Positions 42,961 to 55,225 of a DNA stretch of 64,000 nucleotides are shown in pieces. A program made the position numbers and the translations under genes. A model generated the notes under the pieces. That model saw only the letters and a list, made by a program, of their open reading frames with translations, had not been told where the DNA came from and searched no databases. Origin of the DNA: Schistocerca nitens (Eukaryota > Arthropoda > Insecta > Orthoptera > Acrididae). Position 1 is the stretch's first letter. Each line of letters starts with the position of its first letter. The stretch covers positions 737,960,950-738,024,949 of the forward strand of contig NC_064615.1 in the NCBI RefSeq assembly GCF_023898315.1, read 5' to 3'.

Positions 42961-44119
42961 TTCTTACGTACGGAATTTGAAAAATGCCTCACTTGGCGCA
43001 GATATGGCGTTGACATCAAAGAAATTTTGTTCCTATTACGTGGAGCATGTTGTGTATTAATTAATTTCAGCATTATTTTTCTATGAAATGTTTAGTATAT
43101 ACCGTCCAAACGCATAAAATCGAATACTTTGTCGTCTTAAAAGCGTCGATGGTTTATTGCCAACAGAAAGCTGGACCGTTTATTACCAACAGAAATTTAT
43201 CCACACGTTGTGGAGATTTGTAAAGCGTCCTTCATTTGTAACGGTTAAGAAATGAGCGGTGGAATTCGTATGTGCCTTCACTTGTTGCTCGTGTGAGGGG
43301 CAACCCAAAATAGTAACTTCAGATGAAATGACCGACAAAGTGCACAGTTTAATATTGGTCGATTGGCAGTTTATGTTGTGTGGAATAGCTGACGTCAAAT
43401 GCATATCATAAGGAAAAGATTTTTACATTAAGAATCAACTAGAAGTAAAATTTATGCAACGTGGCTGCCACACTTGTTGAATTCTTACCAAAAGCAAATA
43501 GTAAGCGAATTCATCAACAACTGCAAACTATCATTTTTTTCAATTCCCAAAGCTCCATTGTGGAGCGTTCCACATTGTCGTCACTTTTGCAGTGTGGACT
43601 CTGTTTATGAACTGCTTCTAACATCACTTCATCCACCTGTCCTCATACCTTTTTGGGTATGGCCAGATTCCAGTACTCGTCTTCTACCCTAAAGTATTTA
43701 GATTTGGGCAAAGTGAAGAATGGCAGCTGAATTCATTTGTACTAAAGTTTTTGATGTTGCTGATGTTCTGGACGATGTTTCCCAGGTTGCACTTGCTTCT
43801 TCTAGTGCAAGTTTATAAAAATAGAATCTGGTAAGAGGTTTAATGTTTGTCTTTAAATAAAAGGTCTTGGCCATAATGTCATTTTGCACCACATGGTTTA
43901 CTTCCAAATTCTGAAACACTTCCACTACTGGTTACAATATTGGCGTCTATTAGTGATGACAAACGCTTTTAGAGCGACCCTCTAAACACGACCAATTCCT
44001 ACCGCCCCTGACAAACAAGTGCGTCGTTGGCCTCGAGATGTCAAAGACCTCGTAAAACCTCCACATTCAGGTTAGAGTTGTTACACTGGATTTTTTGGAA
44101 GCTTTTTGACAAAGGTTAA
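42961..44119. other. unrecognised sequence
   Basis: Over 1.1 kb without recognised feature. Short frames such as 43474-43692 and 43925-43698 have no known domain. Confidence 0.35.
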
Positions 44120-44127
44120 TACTATCA

Positions 44128-44392
44128 CAAAGTCCGCAGCTCGTGATCTTGCGGTAGCGTTCTCGCTTCCCGCGCACGGGGTCCCGGGTTCGATTCCCGG
44201 CGGGGTCAGGGATTTCGTCTGCCTCGTGATGAATGGGTGTTGTGTGTTCTTCATCATCATTTCATCATCATTGACTCGCAAGTCGCCGAAGTGGCGTCAT
44301 CTAAAAAGGACTTGCAATACGGCGGCCGAACTTCCCCGCATGGGGCCTCCCGGCCAACAATGCCATACGATCATTTCATTTGATTTCACTAT
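44128..44392 (+). repeat. SINE family D
   Basis: The head nearly matches family B ('gcggtagcgttctcgcttcc', B box GGTTCGATTCC, 'ggcggggtcagggattt', 'tctgcctcgtgatg'). The body is different: 'cttcatcatcatttcatcat', 'gcaagtcgccgaagtggcgt' and 'acgatcatttcatttgattt'. Confidence 0.85.
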
Positions 44393-45057
44393 TACAAAAA
44401 CTAACAAAATGTGAAACTTACAGGTTGAGAATCATGCCTACAGTAACTATTGATTATTATTTACGAGAATATGATGGTTATATTGATTTGACAATGGTAT
44501 GCTTAATTTGACTTTGGTGTGTTTGATACTCGGATTGTGAAACAGGCGTTTAGCAGTTTGTGTTTTGTTAAAATATGTTGCATCTATTTGATGTTCCGTA
44601 ACAGGATTTACAAATAAAAAAAGTAATTTTGGTGTGAACAGTTTTGTGAATCAACGATGCTTTTTAATTCAAAATAACGGCGCAATCTTCATGATTCAAA
44701 TGCAGTTATTTTTACCATTTTGGACAGAAGTGACAAAAACTGGGAAGCATTTCAGCGTCTCTATCTCCTAAGATTTCGGATGAGACATAAAGTTCCAAAA
44801 GATGACTTAATTAATAACTTAACAATATTGCACAGTTTGTAATTTTCGTCTTTTGGTTCGTTACTGAAATTAACGTTGCTATTTCTATGATGTCAGTGCT
44901 CTGAGGTTTGTTTACCTGTAATATCCATTTTGTCTGTTCCAAAAATTAAGTTTTCTTGATAACTGTGTGTTAGCAAATTTGGTTGTAAGTCTACATTGCA
45001 GATAATTCTCGATAAGCTGTAAAATCGAGCCTGTATTTCTTGTCTGTAGAACTTATA
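44393..45057. other. no recognised feature
   Basis: AT-rich spacer with no long frame. Confidence 0.35.
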
Positions 45058-45184
45058 GGGTGTCCGTCGAAATATTGTGAGGACAGTTTGAACAGATTAT
45101 AAAGACGAAGTAGAAAGCTTTACTGAATCTACCAGTACCATCCCCATAATGCTACATGCTTCACCAAGTTTCAAAAAGGATCTG

Positions 45185-45680
45185 TAATGTATACTGTGCT
45201 ACGATTAGTTGCTGTAGACGAGACATACGTCTACCACGTCGATCCAGAATCGAAACCGCAATCGAAGCAGTGGGCGTCGATAGCCGGTGATCCTGTACCA
45301 AAAGAGCCGAAGTCGATTTCATTTGTTCTCTGGGATACAAAAAGTATTCTTCTTATTGATTAGCTTATAGTGCGTAAAACAATAATTGACGAAGACTGCA
45401 CAAGTCTTGTCGAACAGCTAAATGAAGCAATACGTAAGAAGAGACCTAGTCTGGAATCTCTTATTCGTCTTAGTTAACACCCTCTGACTGCGCTATTAAC
45501 GTATCTTAATAAATTTGAGACCGGAAAACGATTTGAGTCTGCTGAAGAGAGTATAGCAACAGCAAAAGTGCAATTTTATTGATTTCTAGAATCGTTATTC
45601 CAGGATGAGATATACTCGCTGGGAGAACGTTGGACGAAGTGAATTTGCCTAAAAGGGGACTATGTCGAAAATAAATGTAC
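45185..45680 (+). pseudogene. mariner transposase fragment (classical mariner group)
   Basis: VAVDETYVYHVDPESKPQSK at about 45211 (first catalytic Asp, DETY/W) and ISFVLWDTKSILLID. The second-Asp box is missing after EAIRKKRPSLE. Then NKFETGKRFESAEESI, LGERWTK and LKGDYVEN, the usual mariner C-terminus. Several stops. The start 'agggtgtccgtcgaaa' near 45058 may be the terminal repeat, but a partner was not found. Confidence 0.8.
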
Positions 45681-47050
45681 TTTTATCCTAAATATATTTA
45701 TTCACTGTCAGACCGAGAACGCACATCGCCCTTGTACAATCTTTTGGATCTTGTGAATACAAAGGGCGAGTTAGATTTCGCACGATCATCGTTTTCGTGA
45801 TCCGTTGCAGTGGCAAATGGTGGAGTCAAAACAAGTTTTTCTTTTAGAAGTGGAGTTACGCTTTTAAAGGACGTTGTATATAGTCTGTAAAATAAACTTT
45901 ATAGTGACTCAGAACGAACTGGTATTATTAATTCGTTGTAAATATCAACAAGTAACAGACCCAAAATCTGTTTTCTCCCATAAGACAGTTCAGGTGTAAA
46001 TTCACATATGAAGAAACGCTTCGTTCCCTCTTGTGTGTATTCGTTCGAAGAACTCGTTGTGAGAGCTGTAGGAATCTGACATGTCCAGCTGTGTTGAAGA
46101 CTGGTTCAAGTGCCAATTTGTGAGCTGTTTACTTTGCACGCTGGCTGCAGTTTCCTGGAATAATGCATCCTGAAATGAAACCTATTTTCTGTTTAACTTG
46201 CAATTAAAATAGCGTGATAATTCGATTTCATGTCCATCCGTGTAATCAGCAAGTCCACCAAATGTACGTTACAGACGTTGTTAGTCATTGTGTCCCTATT
46301 ATTACCTGCTTCCCCGTTCCATTCCGGGAGAGAGCGTGGGAAATTTCGTCACATACACGCCATCTGCACGTTCTACTACGAACTGTATTTCGTAGTGATT
46401 ATCTTTTTCAGAGATGTGGTCGCTGGGTTATTACTGTTTTATGACTATCTGTATAATACCACGCGAGTCCTATCGTATCCTGCGTTTCGACTGCTAGTTA
46501 AGGTGACAGTGTTGCGGAGAGATGTTGATACTGGTGTCTTGGTATGCCCAGTAACTACACTTATGGTCAAGCACTGTGATGGTTGTCTTGTGACTCTCAT
46601 TGTTGCTATGAAGCTGGAAATCTTTTGGGAAAGACTGGATATTTCTTTCCATAAGCCGCATAAGTCGGAAGAACTGATGGTATCCAGTGACTTTGGAAGC
46701 TACACGAGATAACAAAAATATCTGATTTTGTTCTGTTCATCGTTATCGGATAGGATGTGTATTATTCCAGATGTGTTTCTACCGTGAAGAATGTCATCAT
46801 AGTTTTGGGTTTGAGGGGAACAATTTCGAGCGACCGCAGCAGTAAAGGATATCGTATTATACCAGAAAGGAGTCGTTAGTTCCTCTGTAGGCCAAAAGAA
46901 GAAATTCGTATCTTTTGAGGGTGTCTCAAAATTGAAACTACTACCATAGCCCTGCATTGTCCACTCAACTAATGACGGCTCTATTAGCACACATACTGTT
47001 TAAGCTAAACACTCACACACCTAGAGGGTTTATCATATAATTAATCATCC
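45681..47050. other. unrecognised sequence
   Basis: The longest frame is 46230-46712 plus, 160 codons. It is hydrophobic at its start (residues 17-27), but no family is recognised and opposite-strand frames overlap it. I do not call a gene. Confidence 0.35.
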
Positions 47051-47889
47051 TAGTACCACTGGGGATCCATATGACCCCATAAGCACACTGGAAATGCAAA
47101 CCTCCCTTGTTTTCAAAAATATTATTGTCAGAATATATAACTCGCCCCCCCCCCCCCCCCCCCGAACCAACTGTTTTCATTTATGTTTGGTTCATTTTTA
47201 TGTTTACAACACGTTAAGATGTATTCATGATTATTGCATTGAATAGCACTGGGGTGTATATGACTCCAAATGAAACTCTTTGTTTTCTGAATTTGATATT
47301 TATGAAAATAGAATAATGATTATTGCATTGAACAGCTATTATACGATACACCTACAACAATGAAAATGTGATTTACCACTTATTTTTGTACCCATTGTTA
47401 CGATTTCTTGTCTCAACTGTTGTGCCCTGCCTAATACCACAGGGATCAATATGACTCCATAAGCACATTGGAAATACATGTCTACTTTCTTTTCGAAGGT
47501 TTTGTTTCAAAATATGTAGATTTATCCCTATGAATCAATTGTTTCCAATGATGTGTTGTTTGGCTTTATGCAGGGTGATTTTTCCACCATGTAAAAACTC
47601 TATGAATTGGTCAATGAAAGGATCTAATTAACCAATGTCGGGGAATGCATAATTTCCGTGCTAGAGATCATTTATTTAATCATACTTTGTGAAAGAGACT
47701 GCGGTCTAATACGCACTGTATCATACAGCCACAGTTACAGAATGCACGGTTTCCTCCTAGGGGGTGATATTGCTACTCATATGTCATGACCTGGTGCCCT
47801 CTCCTCCCCTAGTCATTTGTAATGTTGTGTCCGATTCATTTCTCTTGCTGACTCATTTATAGTGGATGTGATACAGCGTTGTACACAAC

Positions 47890-50788
47890 GGTTCCGCATT
47901 CGAATCGAAAGCTGTGTACTTACAGATTAGCTGGATGTTTCTCAAGGAGTTCGTTGCGGAGTGGTCATTTACGTTAAAAACAGTATTTCGTTTGAGTCCA
48001 TAGACGTATCACGACACTGCACTGAACAGATATTTGAGTGTTGTGCAGGGGCAGTTGAATTTAGTGAAACTAAACTTCCAGTTGTTGTTTATAGATACCC
48101 TAATTCTGACTTCATAGCATTTCTGCTCTAGCTAGGGAGGATACTTTGTTCACTTTATAGGAAGTACTTCAGCATTCAATTTTGTATATGATTGTGCAAG
48201 AAAAAAGATGTTGGTGGATCTCCTAAACTCATATGATCTGATGCAGACTGTGATTTTTCCAACTAGAGTGCTGGGGAACAGTAGCACAGCCATAGACAAT
48301 ATTTTTATTCATTCTTCATTACCAGATGGGCATTCTGTTAGCAAAACGCTGAATGACCTTTCAGACCATGATACACAAATTTTAGCACCAAAAGCCTTTT
48401 GTACTCAAACAAATGTCATATACAAATGTAATTACAATGTAATTACAAACTATGTAGGAAAGCTGATCCAGCGGTAATAGAGAGTTTCTTAAACCTCGTT
48501 AAGGAACAAGAGTGGCAAGACATTTATAGTGCCGATAACATAGATGACAAATGTAATGCTTTCCTTAACACATTTCTCATGCTTTTAGAGAGCTGCTTTC
48601 CGTTAGAACGTTCTAAGCGGGGTACCAGCACTAAAAGGCAGCCTGAGTGACTGACTAGTTGGAAAAGGATATCATGTAGAGCAAAGCGGGAATTACATAA
48701 AAATGGTAGAAGTAGTCACAATCAAGTTACGGTATCACATCACAGACACTATTATAAGGTGCGTAAAAATGTTATTAGGAAATGAGTATGTGGCACGCAA
48801 ATAGAATAGCTAATTCACGGAATAAAATTAAAACCATGTGGTCAGTTGTGATGGAAGTGTCTGGTCAGCGTCACAAGGTCGACGATATAAAGTCAGTTCG
48901 GAGTAAAAATATTTCTGTTACTTATAAGTCAGATATATGTACAGTATTTAACAATCATTTTCTGAGCATTGCTGGTGGATTAAATAAAACTTAAGTTTCT
49001 TCAGGGAATCATATAACTCTCTTGGGAAATGCCTTTCCGAGATTGATGTCTGTACTACTCCTCTGTGGTACTGACGAGTGGGAGATTGAGTTGAAAATTA
49101 AATCACTGAAGACTAAGCAGTCTCATAGTTACGATGGAGTTCCGAGCAGAATATTAAAGCACTGTGCTGCACGTTTTAGCCCTATACTTAGCCATATTTG
49201 TAATTTTTCCTTTAAGAATAGTCAGTTTAATGAACGATTTAAGTACTCAGTAAAAGCAGCTTTATACAAAGGGAAAAAGGGATAATGTAGGCAATTTTAG
49301 ACGTATTCCTATGCCATCAGTGTTTGCTAAAGTTATAGAAAAGGCTGTGTATGTAAAGATAATTGATCATTTTATATCACACAATTTGCTATCAAATGTA
49401 GAGTTCGACTTTAGAAGTCGTTTAACGACTGAAAATGCTATATTCTCTTTCCTCTGTGAGGTACTGGATGGATTAAACAAAAGTTTTCGTACAGTAGGTG
49501 TCTTATTTGATTTAACCAAGACATTTGATTGTGTTGATCACAAAATATTGCTCCATAAGTTGGACCATTACAGAATACGGGGTGAAGCTCACAATTGGTT
49601 CACCTGTTACTTTAACAACAGACAGCAAAAGGTCATTATTTACAATGATGAGAACGGCTGTGATGTGGGGTCTGAGTGGGGTACAGTCAAATGGGGAGAG
49701 CCCCAGGGATCAGTGTTGGGGTCACTACTGTTCCTTATTTATGTAAATGATGTGCCCTCTAGTATTACGGATAATTCTATGATATTTCTGTTCGCTGATG
49801 ACATTAGCTTAACAATAAAGGGCGTTGTGTGCAACACTGGCTGTGTTTCAAATAGTGCAGTTCATGGCATAAGTTCATGGATTGTAGAAAACAAACTAAC
49901 GCTGAATCACAGTAAGACTCAGTTTTTTCATTTTCTGACACACAATTCAACAATACCCGACATTTTAATTTCACAGACTGGGCATATAATTAGTGAGACT
50001 GAACAGTTCAAATTTCTAGATTTTCAGATAGATAGTAAACTGTCGTGAAAAGCCCACGTTCAGGATCTTGTTCAAAGACTTAATGTTGCCATTTTTAATA
50101 TTCGAACTGTATCTGAAGTAAGTTATCGTTCGACACGAAAATTAGTCTACTTTGCTTATTTTCATTCGCTCATGTCGTATGGTATTATATTTTGGGGTAA
50201 CTCTTCCCATTCTAAAAGGATATTTTTGGCTCAGAAACGGGTAGTTTGGGCAATAAGTGGTTCGCGAATCTCTTTTCGATCCCTGTTCACTAGTCTGGGT
50301 ATTTTGACATTACCCTCTCAATATATAAAGTCTTTACTGTCGTCTCTTGTTAACGATATCAGCTTATTCCCAAGAATTAGCAGCTTTCACTCAATTAATA
50401 CTCGGCAGAAACCCAATCTGCATTTGGATCGCACTTCCTTAACTCTTGTGCAGAAAAGTGTGCAGTATACTGCTGCATCCTTTTTCAATAAGCTACCACA
50501 AGAATTCAAAAGTCTTAGTAGTCATCCACGCGCTTTCAAATCGAAACTGAAGAGTTTCCTCACCGGTCATTCATTCTACTCTGTTCAGGAGTTCCTTGAA
50601 AAACTGTTGATTGTGTTTACTTGAACTTATGGCTCGATTTTTATGCGTTTATAAACATTTTATTTTATCTGTTATTATTTTTATGTTGCAATTTCATGTA
50701 CTGACACATTCCATGACCTTTGATATTTGCTCCTCACTTTGGTCCTACGAATATAAAGACCTTTAAATCAATAATTTAAAAAAAAGAA
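47890..50788 (+). mobile_element. non-LTR retrotransposon inside the mariner-like element
   Basis: The 5'-truncated LINE begins within the endonuclease coding region and ends in an A-rich tail near 50770-50788. Flanking transposase text belongs to the mariner-like element on both sides. Target duplication not resolved. Confidence 0.82.
47899..50624 (+). pseudogene. LINE endonuclease-reverse transcriptase pseudogene
   Basis: Endonuclease part 47899-48480: VIYVKNSISFESIDVSRHC, LPVVVYRYPNS, LMQTVIFPTRVLGNSSTAID and LNDLSDHDTQ. Linker to 49290. RT part 49311-50048: KVIEKAVYVKIIDHFISHN, VLFDLTKTFDCVDHKILLHK, GEPQGSVLGSLLFLIYVND and FLFADDISLT (catalytic box intact). TGA replaces Trp at 50046 (DSKLS*KAHV). 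The C-terminal part 50172-50624 has SYGIIFWGNSS and SQYIKSLLSSLVND. Four or more frame breaks. Confidence 0.88.
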
Positions 50789-50819
50789 ATAAATACGGAA
50801 AGGCAAATGACAGCGATAG

Positions 50820-51806
50820 GCGGACAGTAAGTTTGTATCAGGAGAGCTATCCACGCCGACAACAGCCGCTATTTGGAACAGTGTTTCGCTGTTTGCCTGA
50901 GACAGGGTCGTTTCAGGAAGCAGAAAATCGTGAAGGACGTACCCGGTATGTTCGGACACCAGACTCGGAAGAAAATGTGATTAACACGTGGAAGGCGACC
51001 GCCATGTCAATACCAGGCAGTTGTCCCGCCAGTACAGGGTAAGCCAAACGACCGCATGGAAAATTCTCCATTACAATTTTTACTACCCATCATTTACAGC
51101 GTGTGCAGTGTTTGGTAGCGACCGGGAGCACTTTTGCCGTTCGTTTCTTCACCAGGCAGCCACCATTCCGGGACTTGTGTCATCCATTTTATTCACAGTT
51201 GAGGCCCCCTTTGCGCGGAGTGATATCTTCAACTTTCATAACAGTCATCCGTGGAATAAGATGCAGAACCCCCCATGGTATGGTGACTGCGATCGTCAGC
51301 ATCGGTGCAGCCTGAATGTATGGGCCGGGATAATTGGCGGCCTTATTTTGGGACCAGTCTTCCTTTCACGTCACCTAACAGGCCAGAACTATCGACATTT
51401 CTTGCGGGTGGCTTTGCCTCCCCTGCTGGAAGAAGTGCCATTGATGATTCGAAGGGTTATGTGGTCGCTAGGTGATGGTGTTCCAACCCACTTCGTCATT
51501 AGCGTCTGGACGCTTCTCAATCGTGTCCTCCCTGGTCGATGGATCGGACGAGGGGGTCCAGCTGCACGGCCTGCTCGTTCACCGAATCCCAGTGCGTGCG
51601 ATTTATTTCTGGTTACGAGAGCCATCTCAGAAGTATCGTGTATGCAGAGCCCATTCCAGATATGGAGACACTGGAGCAGCATATTCATGCTGTTTTTGAC
51701 ACTTCGGATGCATCCTGGCCGATATGAACGTGTGAGACAGAAACTCCTACGGCGCATACACGCATGCGTTGTGGCAGATGGAAACCATTTTCAACATATA
51801 CTATAA
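50820..51806 (+). pseudogene. mariner-like (DUF4817/HTH + DDE) transposase pseudogene
   Basis: HTH linker ENREGRTRYVRTPDSEENV (about 50922-50980) and HVNTRQLSRQYRVSQTTAW (51003-51060). Catalytic domain: ILFTVEAPFARSDIFNFHNS, where the first catalytic Asp of FTDEA is now Val; HRCSLNVWAGIIGG; HLTGQNYRHFLRVALPPLLE; MWSLGDGVPTHF (second Asp kept in GDG); RWIGRGGP; and a damaged third box, SPNPSACDLF. It ends HACVVADGNHFQHIL at 51804. Frameshifts near 51600 and 51640. Inactive. Confidence 0.85.
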
Positions 51807-52415
51807 CTGTGGCTGGATGGTACAGCGCGTATTACACCGCAGCCTCTGTTGCAATGTACGATTGAATAAATGGTCTCTAGCACGGAAACCATGTATTTCC
51901 GGACGTAAGTTCATTGAATCTCTTTTGTTTCGTATCTTCTCATCGAGCAATCCCTAGAGTTTGTACAAGGTGTAAAAAATCACCCTGTATTTACAACACA
52001 TTAAAATTTGTTCATGAGTTCTTGCACTGTGAGTGCCACTGGCGTCAATATGACCTCAATGTAAATTTCTTTTTGTTTCTTGAATGTAACATTTACAAAA
52101 AAATAGAATCATGACTTATGTTGAACAGCTGTTACGTAAGTTTTTATGTTACTTCGTTAAAATACGGCCACTATATCCCGTGTAGATTACTTTGGATCTT
52201 TATGATCCCAGTGGTATTCAGCAAAACAAACAAACAAACAAAAAAAAATACTGATAGTATTAGGGTGAATAGTGAGAACTGTCAGGGGTGATATGATAAT
52301 AGAAGTATGAAAATGAAATGATCGTATGACAGTGTTGGCAGGGATTTCCCAGTCGAGTTCGGCCACCAAGTGCAAGTCTTACTGCATTCGGCGCCACATT
52401 GGGCGACTTGCGGCC

Positions 52416-52602
52416 GGCCGGAGTGGCCGAGCGGTTCTAGGCGCTACAGTCTGGAGCCGCGCGAACGTAACGGTCGCAGGTTCGAATCCTGCCTCTGGCA
52501 TGTATGTGTGTGATGTCCTTAGGTTAGTTAGGTTTAAGTAGTTCTAAGTTCTAGGGGACTGATGACCACAGACGTTAAGTCCCGTAGTGCTCAGAGCCAT
52601 TT
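52416..52602 (+). repeat. SINE family A inside SINE D
   Basis: TTGGGCGACTTGCGGCC flanks it at 52399-52415 and 52603-52619 (up to 17 bp, including bases the SINE end could share). Confidence 0.92.
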
Positions 52603-52669
52603 TTGGGCGACTTGCGGCCAGTGATGAGGATGAAATGATGTTGAGGACAACACAACACCCAGTCCCCGA

Positions 52670-52866
52670 ATGGTTAAAATGGCTCTAAGCACTATGGGAC
52701 TTAACATCTGAGGTCATCAGTCCCCTAGACTTAGAATTACTTAAACCTAACTAACCTAAGGACATCACACACATCCATGCCCGAGGAAGGATTCGAACCT
52801 GCAACTGCAGCAGCAGCGCGGTTCTGGACAGAAGCACCCAGAACCGCTCGGCCACAGCGCCCGGCT
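52670..52866 (-). repeat. SINE family A inside SINE D, opposite strand
   Basis: Minus-strand copy. CCAGTCCCCGA at 52659-52669 and 52867-52877. Confidence 0.92.
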
Positions 52867-52963
52867 CCAGTCCCCGAGCGGAGAAAATCTCCATCCCGGC
52901 CGGGAATGGAAACCGGGCCCAGTGCACGGGGGGCAAGCACGTTACCACCCAGCTTAGCAGGCG

Positions 52964-53700
52964 AACATAATATAAGTAAAAGTCTGGTAGAAAGCATGCG
53001 TCAGCAAAGAAACCATTTGCTATTGTATGGTTGAGACCCGACGCTGGCTTCAGTATCAAATGAAGGACGGAAATGGCATACGTTCTGAGTGCCAAATCAG
53101 ATATTTGTCAGGGGAATGAAAAAACGATGTATCTCTGTTTCCACATAATTAATTTGTATCCTAAATTTGAGAATGATTCTGGTACCACAAAATTATGCTG
53201 CTCAGCGCATCACCGCTAAACAAAATGAGACAAATTAGAAAATAAATACTTTAATAATGTTCTGAGTACTATACCAAAAAACTGACTAGTTCTAAGCACC
53301 AATATATAAGTTTTTACAAGTTGGTTCTTAGGAAATAATAATTCAGCAACTAGTCACTGAAAAACGTGCTGTTTATAAATACAAATAGCGCCGTCACCGC
53401 TGTCGAACCGACAGGTTCATCTGCAGATGGCTATTCGCGTTTGTACTACGTTTATTGTTCTTTGCATCAGTTGTTGGCTGTTTCGTTAACAGTTAAAGTC
53501 CGCAACAACGAATATATACTAATATACATGGAAGGAAAAGAACGCAAAACCAAGAAAGAGTTGTGTGACATAAACCAAATGTTGGTAGGTGTGTTCCTAC
53601 AGCTGAAGGATGATGTCTATTAAAATTTCGCGCCAATCGCATAAGATGAGAATGCAAATGAGATTCGCCTTAAACATACGCTGTCGCGGTCGTGAGTGTT
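52964..53700. other. unrecognised sequence
   Basis: Short frames only (85 codons, 53366-53623 plus). No recognised domain. Confidence 0.35.
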
Positions 53701-54840
53701 GGTCACCACTGAACGTGCTGAGTTAATGTTAGTCAAGAATGCCTTTAAGGCGACAGAGACGCCATATCAACACCTCACTGAGTTTGAACGAGGTCGTGTA
53801 ACAGACTTACGAGAAGCTGGAGGCTCGTACTGTGATAGTGCAGAAAGACTTCGGACGAATGTAGCCACTGTACATGTACATGTGTCTACGCTGATAACGG
53901 AAATGCACAGTTGCAAGAAGACGGCCACGTGGCACTACCGAGAGGGAAGACCATCGTGTTCAGCGTGTGACTCTGGCGCATCATACTGCATCTGCAGCAG
54001 CAATCTGAGCAGCAGTTAGCACCACCATGACACAACGAGCTGTTACAGAGCGGTTACTTCAAGGACAGTTCCAAGGCAGACGCCCTGTAGCGTGCATTCC
54101 ACTGAATCCAAACTACCGCCATTTGCGGCTTCAGCAAGTCAAGCGAGAGCTCATTGGAGGGCAGTGTGGGTGCCTGTTGTGTTTTCTGATGAAAGCTATT
54201 TCAGCTGTTTTCTGATGAAAGATAATTCATCCTCGGTGTCAGTGATGGCCATATGTTGTTAGGAAGGAGGCCAGTTTAGGGTCTGCTAGTAACCTGTCTG
54301 TGTGCTAAATACACTGGACCGGTTCCTGGAGTAAAGGTCTGAGGTGCTATTTCGTGTGACAGCAGGGGCACCCTAGTGGTTATCCCATGCACACTGACTG
54401 CAAATTTGTGCATCAGTCTGGTGATTCGACCTGTTGTGCTGCTATTCATGAATATCATTCCATGTGGTGTTTTCCAACAGTATATCGCTCGCCCACATAC
54501 CGCTGTCGTAGCTCAACATGATCTACAGAGTGTCGACATGTTGCCTTGACCTCCTCGATCACCAGATCTGTCTTCAGTGGAGCATATATGGACATCGTCG
54601 GAGGACAACCCCAGCATTAAGCGTCCCTGTACTCGCAGACCAAGTGCAACCGACATAACTCCATCCCGCAAACAGACATCAGGCACTTATACAACTCAAT
54701 GCATAGACATCTGCATTCAAAATTCTGGCGGTTACATAGATTATTAATGTAGCAGCTTTTGACATCTGCAATGGCTTAACTCTCGCTTACATTAACCTGT
54801 TTTCTTGCAGTGTTAGCAGCTTACGTACGTTACCTAGACC
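53701..54840 (+). pseudogene. Tc1-like transposase pseudogene
   Basis: TPYQHLTEFERGRVTDLREAG at 53758 (N-terminal HTH; one residue quoted less is TPYQHLTEFERGRVTDLREA). PVVFSDESYFS at about 54172 has the first catalytic Asp. About 54480-54540 shows a decayed 'RPHTAVVAQHDLQSVDM' block, LPxPPRSPDLSSVEHIW around 54540-54595 has the third acidic box. A short duplication, 'agctgttttctgatgaaag', follows the FSDES box (54178-54225). Many stops. Terminal repeats not identified. Confidence 0.7.
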
Positions 54841-54844
54841 TACT

Positions 54845-55225
54845 ATCCATTTCATAATGATTGACCCCTGACTTTGAGCTCATATTCTGGTCACATCGCA
54901 TGTTCAAATGTGTGTGTGAAATCTTATGGGACTTAACTGCTAAGGTCATCAGTCCCTAAGCTTACACACTACTTAACCTAAATTATCCTAAGGACAAACA
55001 CACACGCCTATGCCCAAGGGAGGACTCGAACCTCCGCCGGACCAGCCGCACAGTCCATGACTGCAGCGCCAAAGACCGCTCGGCTAATCCTGCGCGGCCA
55101 CATCGCATGACGAGCATCGATTTGTTGTACCTTGCCGAAATCTAGGAAGAAAGGTCTACTTTCATTTGGTGTATGAATATTACATTTTAGTTGAAAAGGG
55201 GGCGGCATACGTGGTAATGTTTAAC
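54845..55225 (+). repeat. repeat pair, left copy (inverted relative to 59.73-59.88 kb)
   Basis: Excluding the SINE, 'tttcataatgattgacccct', 'gctcatattctggtcacat' and 'gaatattacattttagttga' match the reverse complement of 59727-59877 at about 80-85 percent by eye. Confidence 0.75.
54903..55098 (-). repeat. SINE family C with exact 11-bp target duplication
   Basis: Complete minus-strand copy. CACATCGCATG at 54892-54902 and 55099-55109. Confidence 0.93.

Larger units (their letters stand above)
47571..51987 (+). mobile_element. mariner-like (IS630-type) element interrupted by a LINE
   Basis: Termini 'cagggtgatttttccacc' (47571) and 'tgtaaaaaatcaccctg' (to 51987) are inverted repeats. TA follows on the right. 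Own sequence: 47571 to about 47885 and about 50790 to 51987, roughly 1.5 kb. A LINE occupies the middle. Confidence 0.75.
47051..52222. mobile_element. possible DNA element with palindromic subterminal repeats, split by a mariner-like insertion
   Basis: The motif 'ccactggggatccatatgac' (47053) recurs as 'ccacagggatcaatatgact' (47441), 'gcactggggtgtatatgact' (47247) and 'ccactggcgtcaatatgacc' (52033). It appears inverted at the right as 'gatcccagtggta' (52205-52217). Segments of about 80-100 bp after the motif also repeat (47261-47335 against 52045-52135). This looks like the ends of one element with a mariner-like element (47571-51987) inserted. No transposase seen. Confidence 0.45.
52311..52963 (-). 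repeat. SINE family D hit by two SINE A copies
   Basis: Minus-strand SINE D: tail 'gaaatgatcgtatgacagtg' at 52315, body 'tgatgaggatgaaatgatgt', head rc 'tgctaagctgggtggtaacg' at 52963. Two family A SINEs (52416-52602 plus and 52670-52866 minus) interrupt it, each with its own duplication. Confidence 0.87.

Noticed and set aside
46230-46712. 160-codon open frame, possible host gene or piggyBac piece
   Set aside because: No recognisable domain, overlapping frames on the other strand, no flanking terminal repeats I can pair. Left as unrecognised.
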